Under the pieces are notes generated by a model. The model saw only the letters and a list, made by a program, of their open reading frames with translations, did no database searches and had not been told where the DNA came from. A stretch of DNA of 34,868 nt from Verrucomicrobiota bacterium (GTDB taxonomy: Bacteria; Verrucomicrobiota; Verrucomicrobiia; JABWAM01), in assembly GCA_016198745.1 (NCBI GenBank), contig JACQHZ010000040.1:1-34868 (forward strand). Reading direction: 5' to 3'. A program made the position numbers and the translations under genes. Positions 27,601 to 34,706 of this stretch are shown piece after piece (the stretch's first letter is position 1; each line of letters opens with the position of its first letter).

Positions 27601-27771
27601 GGCGATTATCGTCCCGTTCCGAACGATCAGATTCACCTGAACTTCCAGGTGGATTTCGGCAATGCCGATGGCACAGCCTCAATTTTCAGCCTGCCCTGGG
27701 GCGGCCTGGAAGGGTCGTTTGCCAACCCGTCCCGCTGGAACGGAGAAGGGCGGATCTATTACGCGCGTTGA
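24676..27771 (+). CDS. Secreted NHL-type beta-propeller protein with CBM9-like C-terminal domain
   Basis: A 1031-residue exported protein. ATG 24676 starts a signal peptide (MKIFTPAMALLAATWVGTAS, cleaved near ASA); an upstream ATG at 24637 would bury it. Residues about 22-95 resemble a FlgD-like Ig module (KPGAYEYRIAGGKPVRP). Propeller blades follow, from about 115 and clearly from 255 to 420: NGLAIGPEGNLYVTDLGIPN, LAIPRGIAVDREGNLILAEF. An EF-hand/dockerin-like loop, DLNRDQRVTEDE, lies near residue 553. The last 200 residues (from VVDGSLTTWSRLVTP, with YLYLGAECVGDD, DCFNLFINTN and YRITVKTGKGWTLTGKIPWS) match CBM9/DOMON-like carbohydrate-binding sandwiches. No catalytic site is evident, so a binding or scaffold role, or an uncharacterised lyase/epimerase, is possible. 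Next gene starts 13 bp later. Confidence 0.82.
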   Translation: MKIFTPAMALLAATWVGTASANVAVPMDGPADGPTSLAIFDSNGVMVRTLWEGADKKASKERVEWDLLDDEGRPVKPGAYEYRIAGGKPVRPRYIATLANGRHPQVEGDLGNVEALNLMDVAVDAEGTIFSSGGGHGKAVQKISPDGKVGKAATIVSAVEVVSALALSDEHVFAMGDDGFYRIRKATMEHAPFPDGELVVRFEKAPVFYPPGDQWEKYEALRKEAEESRQSDGSSDPRTHAWRGVMRHPSWHYEADRIRGAAVWNGRLLISDSHHDEVLVYDPKTGKKLSAWTGIKQPSGIAVAGEKEIFVVSDRKVLALDAEGRILREVVAEKLERPNGLAIGPEGNLYVTDLGIPNRVKVFSPTGKLLRTFGREAPFNGKVTPDKLAIPRGIAVDREGNLILAEFGLNRIQKLTAEFKPVWNVQAFYCYLGTNDQADPQRIYGFEGPTFPTIREFLLDYKTGQWQLNRAWYLNKFDDASSIYGYLSQGGGVVAIKGQRFLYVYHKGMRIFRIDDDHLTPVARFGPRISFEKKDGTRADYFRGTAPQFSIWHDLNRDQRVTEDEVSILPDAEAKQRGLQAVSWDANITDDGTVYVGNMAFPLLGVENGIPRYGWDNVKAIPLALPDIRAIGVDDQGNRYYGTAQLDEQGKFPGLTFWAKRIGEQHITKYSPENKRLWQVGRKAYGRVQNGEFSYMTSLDWAGGFVFASDMDGFVNVYTEDGLFLTRMFRGTREGADPGKDPYCITAHELGQARTYRNPKDGKTYLVSQSLESGEHIRVYAIEGLDQVQRARGTFEVSAADLAAVKSRPPTTSKQATSGPQLIAISSVLEPPVVDGSLTTWSRLVTPVVMQTPDGSLSVKIMLRYDEKYLYLGAECVGDDTPAVNSYFPDNPADAWQSDCFNLFINTNPKADRSRIKPTAEDHQIFFPLNRAFARKPLRPYSFRKRAWIGEADYRITVKTGKGWTLTGKIPWSALGDYRPVPNDQIHLNFQVDFGNADGTASIFSLPWGGLEGSFANPSRWNGEGRIYYAR

Positions 27772-27784
27772 ATGAGGCGGACGG

Positions 27785-29248
27785 ATGAAGATCGTGTTCG
27801 TTGGTTGTCTCATTCTGCTCACCGCCGCCAGCGTCCTGACCCATCTGCTTGAGCCCGACCTGCGCAGCGATGCGCCGGTGCTTTACTGGGTGACCGACGC
27901 GAACCCGGCGCGGAGCGAACAGGTTGCGACATTTCACCGCTGGCTGCGGAGCAACGGTCATCCGCGGATGCAGTTGCGGTTGGACACGGCCAATAACGCC
28001 GTCACCAAGAAAATCATCCAGGGTGTGTCGGGCGTCGGCGGCGACGTGATGGACTCGTTCAGCGGCGGCGCGCTGCGTCAATTGCATGCGGTGGGATTGT
28101 TGGCTGATGTGACGGCCTCGGCGCGGGCGCTGGGGTTCGACCCCGGCCACACGTACGCGCCGGTCGCTTCCGAGATCACGATCGCGGACTGCCAGTACGC
28201 GTTCCCCTGCAACGTCTATACGGCGCTGTTCTGGGTCAATAAGGCCACGTTTGCGAAACACGGCCTGCCCGGCCCGCCGCGGCGCTGGGATTTCGAAACG
28301 TTCGAGCGCGTGGGCAAACAGTTCGTCGCGGCGGCGAACCCGTCCGGGAAACGGCCGACCGTGTTCTTCGCCGCGGGTCTCGATCGCGACATCATGCGGC
28401 GCAGCCTGGGCTTGTCGGTGTTCAACGAAACCCTCACCCGTTGTACGCTGGACGACCCGCGCAACGTCCGGGCCTTGGCGCTGATCCACAAGTGGACCTG
28501 CGCGGACCGCATCCTGCCCACCGCTTCTGATGTCGCCTCCTTTGCCACCGAAACGGGTTATGGCGGGTCGAACCTGCAACTCTTCAACAGCGGCAACTAC
28601 GCCATGTTTCTTTCGGGTCGTTACGCGCTGATTCAGCTTCGCCAGTTTGGCGCGCTCGACCTGGCCGTGGTCGAGCATCCTTATGGCGAGTTCCCCAACA
28701 CGCGCGTGGACACCCGGTGCGCCGCCATCTACGCGGGTTCGAAACACCGGGAACTCGCCCGGTATTTTTTAGCTTACCTCGCCAGCGAAGAATACAACCT
28801 GCACATCGTCGAGGACGCCGACGCGCTGCCGCCCAATCCGATCTACACGCGGACGGAAGCTTTCTTGCGTCCGGCCAAATATCCGAACGAGTGGGGCTGC
28901 CACGAGGTGTTTGCCGACGCGGTCCAGACCATCGGCATTGGCCGAAGCCACAGCCCGTTCGTGTTGCCCAGCACGGCGGAGCGGATCGAAAGAGAAACGT
29001 TCGATGGGTTCATATCGGGTCTTTATCCCGCCGAGCAAGCCGCCCGGCTGGCCGCCGACCGCATCAACGAAGAAATCCAGCGCGCGTTGAAAGAAAATCC
29101 CAGGCTGCGGCCTCGGTACGATCAGTTGGTCGTTCGCCAGCGACAGATCGAGCAGCTTCGCGCCGAAGGCCGCCGCGTTCCGCTGGCGTGGATTGCGAAC
29201 CCGTTTCACCGCCGTTACTACGAGTTCAAAAACTGGGGGGAGAAATAG
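27785..29248 (+). CDS. ABC transporter sugar-binding protein (extracellular solute-binding family 1-like)
   Basis: A 487-residue exported protein with an N-terminal hydrophobic segment (IVFVGCLILLTAASVLTHLL) lacking a clear lipobox or AxA site, so it may stay membrane-anchored. After it, VLYWVTDANPARSEQVATFH and the NAVTKKIIQGVSGVGGDVMD segment are the standard opening of carbohydrate-binding proteins partnering MalFG-type permeases. CNVYTALFWVNKATFAKHGL and NLQLFNSGNYAMFLSGRYAL are the conserved ligand-cleft elements (cf. GKAAM in relatives). The C-terminal 100 residues (ERETFDGFISGLYPAEQAAR onward) form an extended helical tail. A purine-rich GAGGCGGACGG lies just before the ATG. The permease gene begins 9 bp after its stop. 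Substrate inferred to be an oligosaccharide. Confidence 0.88.
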   Translation: MKIVFVGCLILLTAASVLTHLLEPDLRSDAPVLYWVTDANPARSEQVATFHRWLRSNGHPRMQLRLDTANNAVTKKIIQGVSGVGGDVMDSFSGGALRQLHAVGLLADVTASARALGFDPGHTYAPVASEITIADCQYAFPCNVYTALFWVNKATFAKHGLPGPPRRWDFETFERVGKQFVAAANPSGKRPTVFFAAGLDRDIMRRSLGLSVFNETLTRCTLDDPRNVRALALIHKWTCADRILPTASDVASFATETGYGGSNLQLFNSGNYAMFLSGRYALIQLRQFGALDLAVVEHPYGEFPNTRVDTRCAAIYAGSKHRELARYFLAYLASEEYNLHIVEDADALPPNPIYTRTEAFLRPAKYPNEWGCHEVFADAVQTIGIGRSHSPFVLPSTAERIERETFDGFISGLYPAEQAARLAADRINEEIQRALKENPRLRPRYDQLVVRQRQIEQLRAEGRRVPLAWIANPFHRRYYEFKNWGEK

Positions 29249-29257
29249 CCAGCGGCC

Positions 29258-30322
29258 ATGCATTCGAAACCACATCGCCAACTCAGACTCGGCCTGGCGT
29301 TTCTCGCGCCCAACATCCTCGGGTTTCTGATCTTCACGATTGTGCCGGTCGCGTTGAGCTTCGCGTTGGCGTTCACCAACTGGGACTTGCGCCTGCACAA
29401 CCGTTTCCAGAACGAACCGCTGCGATTTATCGGCCTCGACCACTTCGTGCAACTGACGACGCATCCCGATTTCTGGCGGTTTTTGGGCAACACGTTGTTC
29501 CTGATGATGGGCATCCCGCTCGCCATTGCGGGCAGCCTGATCGCAGCAATCCTTCTCAGTCAGGATTTGCGCGGTGGCAACCGCAAGGTCTTCGGCGCGC
29601 TGGTCGGCGGGGCGGTGTTGCTGGCCAGCGTCGTGATGCTGACCGTGGTCGGCGCGGGCGGCTCGGCCATGCTGATCGTGATGAGCGGATTGGCCTGCGG
29701 CATTCTGTTGCTGGGCGTGCTCGGTGGGACGACGGTGTATCGCACGCTCTTTTATGTTCCCCATTTCACTTCCGGGGTGGCTATTTTCATCTTGTGGAAG
29801 AAACTCTACAGCCCGCACACCGGCCCCATCAACGCAGCGCTCGCACCGCTGCTGGACGCGCTCGGTTTGCAGCCGCCCGAATGGTTGACGCAATATCACT
29901 GGGCCAAGCCAGCCCTCATGATCATGAGCCTGTGGGCCGCCATCGGTTCGAACAACATGCTGCTGTACCTCGCCGGGCTGTCCAACGTGTCGCCCGAGCT
30001 GCACGAAGCCGCCGAGATAGACGGCGCATCGGCCTGGCAGAAGTTCTGGAACGTCACCTGGCCGCAGTTGGCGCCGGTGACTTTCTACATCGTCGTGATC
30101 AGCGTAATCGGCGGATTGCAGGGCGGATTCGAAATGGCGCGCGCCATGACGCAGGGCGGTCCCGCCGGCGCGACCACGACGCTCAGTTATTTCATCTACA
30201 CGGAAGGCTTCGAGACCGGCCGGCTGGGATCGGCCTCCGCCATTGCTTGGATGATGTTCCTGATGGTGTTCGTGGTGACGCTGGGCAACTGGAAATTCGG
30301 CAGCCGCTATGTCAACGACTGA
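29258..30322 (+). CDS. ABC sugar transporter permease, MalF-like, with extra transmembrane insert
   Basis: A 354-residue inner-membrane protein. TM1 (about 13-35) is followed by FVQLTTHPDFWRFLGNTLFL, the standard start of MalF/UgpA-type permeases, and the EAA loop HEAAEIDGASAWQKFWNVTW (about 249-268) that contacts the ATPase. Between LLSQDLRGGNRK and VYRTLFYVPHFTSG, normally contiguous, there is an insertion of about 48 residues (111-158) comprising two hydrophobic segments (AVLLASVVMLTVVGAG and LIVMSGLACGILLLGVLGG). That adds two predicted membrane helices to the usual six. The purine-rich end of the preceding gene (GGGGGGAGAAA) can serve as ribosome-binding site. Its end overlaps the next permease by 14 bases. 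Confidence 0.92.
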   Translation: MHSKPHRQLRLGLAFLAPNILGFLIFTIVPVALSFALAFTNWDLRLHNRFQNEPLRFIGLDHFVQLTTHPDFWRFLGNTLFLMMGIPLAIAGSLIAAILLSQDLRGGNRKVFGALVGGAVLLASVVMLTVVGAGGSAMLIVMSGLACGILLLGVLGGTTVYRTLFYVPHFTSGVAIFILWKKLYSPHTGPINAALAPLLDALGLQPPEWLTQYHWAKPALMIMSLWAAIGSNNMLLYLAGLSNVSPELHEAAEIDGASAWQKFWNVTWPQLAPVTFYIVVISVIGGLQGGFEMARAMTQGGPAGATTTLSYFIYTEGFETGRLGSASAIAWMMFLMVFVVTLGNWKFGSRYVND

Positions 30323-31187
30323 ACCAAACCAACCTCAACGCCAGGTCATGCGGGAAAGACGCAGCACGCTGCACCACCGTTTCCTTTCGACCAGCGCCCT
30401 TCATCTCCTTCTTGTGGCCTTGAGCCTGACCATGGTGTTGCCCTTCCTCTGGATGGTCCTGACCAGTCTCAAACCCGTGGCCGAGGTCGGGCTCGAGAAC
30501 TGGTTGCCCCGCAAGCCGAAATGGGACAACTACGCGGAGGTGTTCCGCGTGATCCCATTCGCCCGCTTTTACTGGAACAGCCTGTTCGTGGCGGCCTGGG
30601 TCACGTTTCTGACGGTGTTCACCAGTTCGCTCGCCGCCTTCAGCTTCGCGCGGCTGCGTTGGCCAGGCCGCGACAAGGTGTTCCTTTTGTACCTGTCCAC
30701 GACGATGCTGCCCGGATTGGTCACGATGCTTCCCAACTATCAGATCATGATCAAACTCGGCTTGGTGGATACGTTCGCAGGCCTGATTCTTCCCGCTGGA
30801 TTCACTGCGCTGGGGACATTCCTGCTGCGCCAGTTCATGCTCACGATCCCGTCGAGCCTCGACGAAGCCGCGGAGATGGACGGCGCAAGCAAATGGCGGA
30901 TTTATTGGGACATCATCCTGCCGTTAAGCCGTCCGGGCGTGATCGCGTTGACGATCTTCACCTTCATCGGCAATTATCACAGCTTCTTCTGGCCGCTGGT
31001 CATGCTCAAAAGCGTCCACCGCTACACCCTTCCGATCGGTCTCCTGTTCTTCGACACGAGCCGCGGTCAATCCACGCACTTGATCATGGCCGCCGTGACC
31101 ATGTCCGTCCTGCCGATGATCGTCCTCTTTGTCGTCCTGCAAAAATATCTGGTCAAAGGAATTCAACTCGGTGCTATAAAAGGCTGA
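30309..31187 (+). CDS. ABC sugar transporter permease, MalG-like
   Basis: A 292-residue inner-membrane protein with about six membrane helices: TM1 in LHLLLVALSLTMVLPFLWMV after a basic cytoplasmic tail (MRERRSTLHHRF), then SLKPVAEV, NSLFVAAWVTFLTVFTSSLA, FLLYLSTTMLPGLVTMLPNY, and the EAA motif DEAAEMDGASKWRIYWDIIL (185-204). The C-terminal QKYLVKGIQLGAIKG is the usual ending of MalG-type permeases. It overlaps the MalF-like gene, so the two are translationally coupled and should form the heterodimeric channel. No ATP-binding subunit is encoded here or next door; a shared MsmX-like ATPase elsewhere in the genome is likely. Confidence 0.95.
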   Translation: MSTTEPNQPQRQVMRERRSTLHHRFLSTSALHLLLVALSLTMVLPFLWMVLTSLKPVAEVGLENWLPRKPKWDNYAEVFRVIPFARFYWNSLFVAAWVTFLTVFTSSLAAFSFARLRWPGRDKVFLLYLSTTMLPGLVTMLPNYQIMIKLGLVDTFAGLILPAGFTALGTFLLRQFMLTIPSSLDEAAEMDGASKWRIYWDIILPLSRPGVIALTIFTFIGNYHSFFWPLVMLKSVHRYTLPIGLLFFDTSRGQSTHLIMAAVTMSVLPMIVLFVVLQKYLVKGIQLGAIKG

Positions 31188-31286
31188 ATGTTTATCTCCC
31201 TGCCATTCAATTCCAGACTGAGTTCATGCACTGGCCGAGGAACTCCGCAAGCTTCTTGCGGATAATTCCAGGATTATTCAAGTCCC

Positions 31287-32870
31287 ATGATGAATTGCGT
31301 TGCCCCTTCCACCGACCAGGCTTTCGATCTGCGCCGCGCCGGCTTGCTCCAGCAGGCGGTTGAGGACGGTGACCGCCGCTACCGCGAGGACATCGGGCTG
31401 GTGTACTATGAGGATCATCGTCCCACGCACCGCGGCGGACATGTGGCGCAGGAATCGCTCGGCTATGCCGCGGCCTTGTTGTCGCTTGGGCGGAATCCCG
31501 ACCGCGCGCGCACGCTGATTCGGCAGGTCTTACGCCATCAGAACCTCAACACGGCCGACTTCTCCTACGGCAGCTTCTTCTGGTTTGCAGGGCAGGAGCG
31601 TGTGATTGATCACAACGCCGTCAGCTTCGTCGTTCCGTGGCTTGGTTGGCTCGCGCGCCGCCATGCCGCCGCGCTGGACGGCGCTCTCTGCGAGACAATC
31701 CGACAATCCATGAAATTGTCGTTGCACGGCTTGCTGGCCCATCCTTCGGCCTGGTCGTACACCAACATTTATCTGCTGAACATCGCCGCCCTGTTCGCTG
31801 TCGCCCAGGCCTGCGACGATTCCCGGTCCCGAACCATCGCCGAAGAAAAATGGCGCGAGTGGCTTTACTACACGAATCAATACGGCGTTGTCGAATACCT
31901 CTCACCCACGTACACACCCGTCCAAATTGAGGCGTTGGAACTGATGCTTGATTCCACCGCCTCGGCCGGCATCGCGGCGGAAGCGCAAGCGGTGTTGGAC
32001 CATTATTGGAAAGACCTCCTGCTTTGCTTTCACCCCGCCAGCGGAAAAATTGTGGGAACGTTCTCGCGAGGCAAACCCGATGAATACCTTCAGCGTCGTT
32101 CGCCCCTCAGCCTGCTGGCTCATCTCCATCTGGGTGCGCCGTGCCGCAGCCTCGGCTGCTATAACGCCACGCACGCGCTGGCCGCGCGTGAAATTTCCTC
32201 CGCCGCGCGCGAATGTCTGTCCGCGCCGTTGCCCCGCGCGTTGCGCCGCTGGCTGCCGATGCAAGGGATCGAGCGCTGGAGTTACCTTGCCGAAAACTGG
32301 GCGCTTGCCGCCCAATCGGGCCGACACGGCCTGGAGACCGGCGTTCTGGCCGCGTGGGCGGATGGCGGTTTTTTTCACAAGGCAGCCGCGGCTGATCACC
32401 AAAACTTTTGCAGGCAAGTGGACGGACGCGCGCTGTTTGTGGAACGCTGGAGCAATTTGTCCGCGCCCGTTAGCAGCGAGTGGACGCTTTTTTCCGAAAA
32501 TGGCTCGCCGTCGCCTCAAATTCGCGCTGCGGACGAGCGTTGCCTGCTCGCTGAAATCGGCATCCCGGGCGGAAAATTTGTCATGGAATTTCTCACGACC
32601 CGCGGATATCGCATTCAGCAATCGGAACGTTTCTGGTCGTTGGTCGTGGACATTCCGCCTCACGCGGGCATGGATGAGATGGTTGCCGTTTCGCTTTCAC
32701 CGGGGTCTGCTTTGCCGGCCAAGACGGCTTTGTCTTTGACGGCGGAGGCGGATTTCTGGATTTTCCAGGACCAATCACTCCGCGTTTCGGTCCCAAAGAA
32801 ACCCGACCTGCTGTGTGGAGGCGCTGGTTGGGATGTGCCGTGCGGCGGTTTCATTGAATCCTGCGGTTAG
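31287..32870 (+). CDS. Predicted alpha/alpha-toroid plus beta-sandwich protein, lyase-like, function unknown
   Basis: A 527-residue protein without a clear signal peptide. The first 280 residues are helical with Trp/Tyr/His-rich turns (HRGGHVAQESLGYAAALLSL, LHGLLAHPSAWSYTNIYLLN, WLYYTNQYGVVEYLSPTYTP). Their arrangement, and the following beta-rich part (WSNLSAPVSSEWTLFSENGS, FVMEFLTTRGYRIQ), recall alginate/heparinase-type polysaccharide lyases and related toroid enzymes. The pair Tyr/His typical of those active sites cannot be located with confidence, so no reaction is assigned. It starts 99 bp after the MalG-like gene and probably ends the rightward operon. Its TAG stop overlaps the stop region of the converging SWIM pseudogene. 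Start taken at the first ATG of ATGATG; no strong ribosome-binding site. Confidence 0.6.
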   Translation: MMNCVAPSTDQAFDLRRAGLLQQAVEDGDRRYREDIGLVYYEDHRPTHRGGHVAQESLGYAAALLSLGRNPDRARTLIRQVLRHQNLNTADFSYGSFFWFAGQERVIDHNAVSFVVPWLGWLARRHAAALDGALCETIRQSMKLSLHGLLAHPSAWSYTNIYLLNIAALFAVAQACDDSRSRTIAEEKWREWLYYTNQYGVVEYLSPTYTPVQIEALELMLDSTASAGIAAEAQAVLDHYWKDLLLCFHPASGKIVGTFSRGKPDEYLQRRSPLSLLAHLHLGAPCRSLGCYNATHALAAREISSAARECLSAPLPRALRRWLPMQGIERWSYLAENWALAAQSGRHGLETGVLAAWADGGFFHKAAAADHQNFCRQVDGRALFVERWSNLSAPVSSEWTLFSENGSPSPQIRAADERCLLAEIGIPGGKFVMEFLTTRGYRIQQSERFWSLVVDIPPHAGMDEMVAVSLSPGSALPAKTALSLTAEADFWIFQDQSLRVSVPKKPDLLCGGAGWDVPCGGFIESCG

Positions 32871-32899
32871 CTTTCCCCAAGCGTAGTCTTGGGGAAAGC
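32870..32899. terminator. Terminator-like hairpin between convergent genes
   Basis: GCTTTCCCCAAG (32870-32881) and its exact complement (32888-32899) form a 12-bp stem with loop CGTAGT, starting on the last base of the lyase-like gene. A modest pyrimidine run (CTTCTTTCCT) follows on the plus strand after a few bases. Confidence 0.6.
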
Positions 32900-32904
32900 G
32901 TAGC

Positions 32905-32933
32905 TTCTTTCCTGTCGTTCTCTCAGGAAAGAA
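32905..32933. terminator. Second hairpin of a tandem pair
   Basis: TTCTTTCCTG (32905-32914) pairs with CAGGAAAGAA (32924-32933) around a 9-base loop. It follows the first hairpin by five bases; the pair could act as a strong or bidirectional end to transcription from both sides. Confidence 0.45.
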
Positions 32934-33721
32934 TAGGCTTTCTGGCTTTTCAAACCGGTTGGCGGCAACGGCCAGATGAAACCACCCGTTTTTCCGTCCT
33001 TCGCGGCCCCTTCGGGGCGGCAGCCCGTTTCCAGATGACAGAGCGCAAAATCCCGAACGGCGGCCCAGACCTTGGCCGCAGCGGAAGCTTTATCCAGCGC
33101 GATAAACCTGGATAGGTCCAGCCGATATAAAAACTCCATGGCGCGAAAAGCGGCCACCCGGAGAAAATCACCTTCCTTTTCCGCGAGGCTTCGCAGTCGC
33201 TCTTCCAGGTTCCAAGCAATGCCGGGCAGCGAAGAAATCGTGTTTGCATAGCCTTGACGAGACCAATGTTCCGCCTCTTGGCGACGGCCGGATGCGAGCA
33301 TGGCGTCCACCAGTTCCGGGTAACATCCCGTCACGGGAGCTTCCCGTTCCAACAAGGGAATCAATCTCCCGGCGGACCGCTTTCACCAGCTTGGCGGTAT
33401 TACCGTCCTTCAGCGCCACCTGATCCGTCAAGTCCGCCAACACTTCCGCATGTTTGCACGCCACTCCATAGGGGCAGGTGCAATGGCTGAACAATTGGCC
33501 TTGCGCGTCAAAGCCGATCTGCGTGGCGTATTGGTCGGTTCCCTGCACCCAAGCCAACAGCGCCCCATCGGTCGTGCTCCTCAAGTCGCTCACGCAGCTT
33601 TTGTACCCGCGCCCCCGGCCAACCACCCGGGAACCGGCCCAGTCTTCCAGATCCTCCCAGGTGATCTCGGCAAATGATCGCTGACGCTTGCTGCTCATCA
33701 ATGGCGCTTTCTAATCCGCAT

Positions 33722-33746
33722 TTTCTCACCAAAAGTTGGTGAGAAA
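33722..33746. repeat. Hairpin upstream of the SWIM pseudogene
   Basis: TTTCTCACCAA (33722-33732) and TTGGTGAGAAA (33736-33746) form an 11-bp perfect stem with a 3-base loop, 20 bp upstream of the SWIM start codon. It could be an operator palindrome or a transcript-end structure. The rest of 33702-33921 shows no gene. Confidence 0.5.
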
Positions 33747-33921
33747 TACAGGCTAAACGGAGCGGAACTGACAGTCAAGCATGACAACCGTTATGCTGAA
33801 GTCACCAATTGGTTGCGTCTGCGGGGCGGTGGGCAGTATTGACACAAAATTGGCGGGATCGTTCCAACAGGGCAATCACCTGTTCGCGTTTGACGCTCAG
33901 AAATGTGACCGTCTTGATGTT

Positions 33922-34410
33922 CTATTCGCGGGCTAGTCGCCTGGCTGCTGCAATGATCTTGTCCGACAACCAGTAGCCGTTGGCCCGCATCAGCAAGAGC
34001 GTCTCCGACACGCTTTTTGCCAGCCTCTTTTCTTTCGCGGCAAGCAACAGTCCAACCGTTCCGATTACAGGCAGTTCGAGGCCCACCGCGGCTCTTCTGC
34101 CGGCTTGATCATCCATCAGAACCATCACGGCGGGCGAAAAGCTCGATGCCAGATGAATGGCATCCCGCTCGCCATCGCCGAGATGTTCGGTGGCGGATTC
34201 CGTTTCTGACGTTACGAAGCCTGCCGCTCGAACTCGGATGGTCGAGCCCACCGCCGCTTCAATCCTGTCCGCTTCGGCATCCGTCTTGGCCAACAGTTCT
34301 CGATGCACCCTCGGTGGGATAAACACCTCAGCGGCCAATTGCGACAGAAGATGCAGGCAATCTGCCTTGGCGAAAGCGATGATAGGGCCGGTATCCGCGA
34401 CGAGGATCAC
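33922..34410 (-). CDS. DUF3368 PIN-like protein (probable toxin)
   Basis: A 162-residue PIN-domain-like protein of the DUF3368 family, expected to be a metal-dependent RNase acting as toxin. Acidic residues sit in the usual places: Asp6 in VADTGPII, Glu38 in VHRELL, Glu81 in GDGERDAIHLA, and Asp100/Asp101 in VLMDDQAGRR. GLELPVIGTVGLLLAAKEKR (109-128) is a diagnostic block of DUF3368. Start is a GTG at 34410 whose bases overlap the TGA stop of the upstream UPF0175 gene as GTGA, so translation is coupled and the partner is made first. Length is normal for the family (150-170), and nothing suggests decay. Confidence 0.9.
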   Translation of the reverse strand: MILVADTGPIIAFAKADCLHLLSQLAAEVFIPPRVHRELLAKTDAEADRIEAAVGSTIRVRAAGFVTSETESATEHLGDGERDAIHLASSFSPAVMVLMDDQAGRRAAVGLELPVIGTVGLLLAAKEKRLAKSVSETLLLMRANGYWLSDKIIAAARRLARE

Positions 34411-34706
34411 TTGGCAAGTTTTTTGGCTGCGGCCTGCTCGCGAGTCAACTCCTGTTCAAACTCCTCGGGCGGGTAATTGAGCGCGCTCACGCCATATTGG
34501 GCGCAGGCTTCCAAGAATTGGACCCGACTCATGCCGGCCAACTCAGCCGCCTTCCCTGAAGAAAGTTTCCCCAACTCGAACATTTTCAAGGCGGCCATGA
34601 GACGGAGATTCCGCTCAAACTCCGACTTGGTCATGTGCGCGGCTGTTTCCACCCCTGCGGGATAATGCACCTCCGCCTCTTTCACTTTGTCTGGCTTCGA
34701 TATCAT
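34407..34706 (-). CDS. UPF0175 family protein (probable antitoxin)
   Basis: With ATG 34706 the product has 99 residues. The core RLMAALKMFELGKLSSGKAA, then ELAGMSRVQFLEACAQYGVS, is the UPF0175 helix-turn-helix domain (about residues 35-74), followed by the family's NYPPEEFEQEL end and a charged tail. UPF0175 genes are regularly paired with DUF3368 PIN-like genes, and here the overlap (GTGA) supports an antitoxin role with autoregulation through the HTH. The longer frame up to 34796 adds a Cys/Thr-rich stretch without family resemblance and was rejected. Confidence 0.88.
   Translation of the reverse strand: MISKPDKVKEAEVHYPAGVETAAHMTKSEFERNLRLMAALKMFELGKLSSGKAAELAGMSRVQFLEACAQYGVSALNYPPEEFEQELTREQAAAKKLAK

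Larger units (their letters stand above)
32867..33701 (-). pseudogene. SWIM zinc-finger protein, frameshifted and internally deleted
   Basis: The 5' part (from ATG 33701) encodes MSSKRQRSFAEITWEDLEDW, VVGRGRGYKSCVSDL and a SWIM finger CTCPYGVACKHAEV (Cys74, Cys76, Cys82, His84), a predicted nucleic-acid or protein-binding module. The frame then continues into GNTAKLVKAVRREIDSL, which in relatives lies well beyond the finger, so roughly a hundred residues appear deleted. Near 33345-33360 the family-like sequence moves to another frame (LLEREAPVTGCYPELVDAML, ASGRRQEAEHWSRQGYANTI) and runs to 32867. Its final residues (FPKTTLGES) are encoded by the terminator hairpin. Intact homologues are usually around 500-600 residues. 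It converges on the lyase-like gene. Confidence 0.75.

Noticed and set aside
26263-27636. Long minus-strand open frame opposite the propeller/CBM9-like gene
   Set aside because: No recognisable motif; the plus-strand product has a signal peptide and known domains over the same bases.
28717-30423. Long plus-strand open frame overlapping the binding-protein and permease genes in another frame
   Set aside because: Arg/Pro-rich shadow translation; the overlapped genes have strong family motifs.
33840-33921. Minus-strand stretch reading KTVTFLSVKREQVIALLE after the DUF3368 stop
   Set aside because: Short, without start codon or convincing match to an antitoxin or other family.
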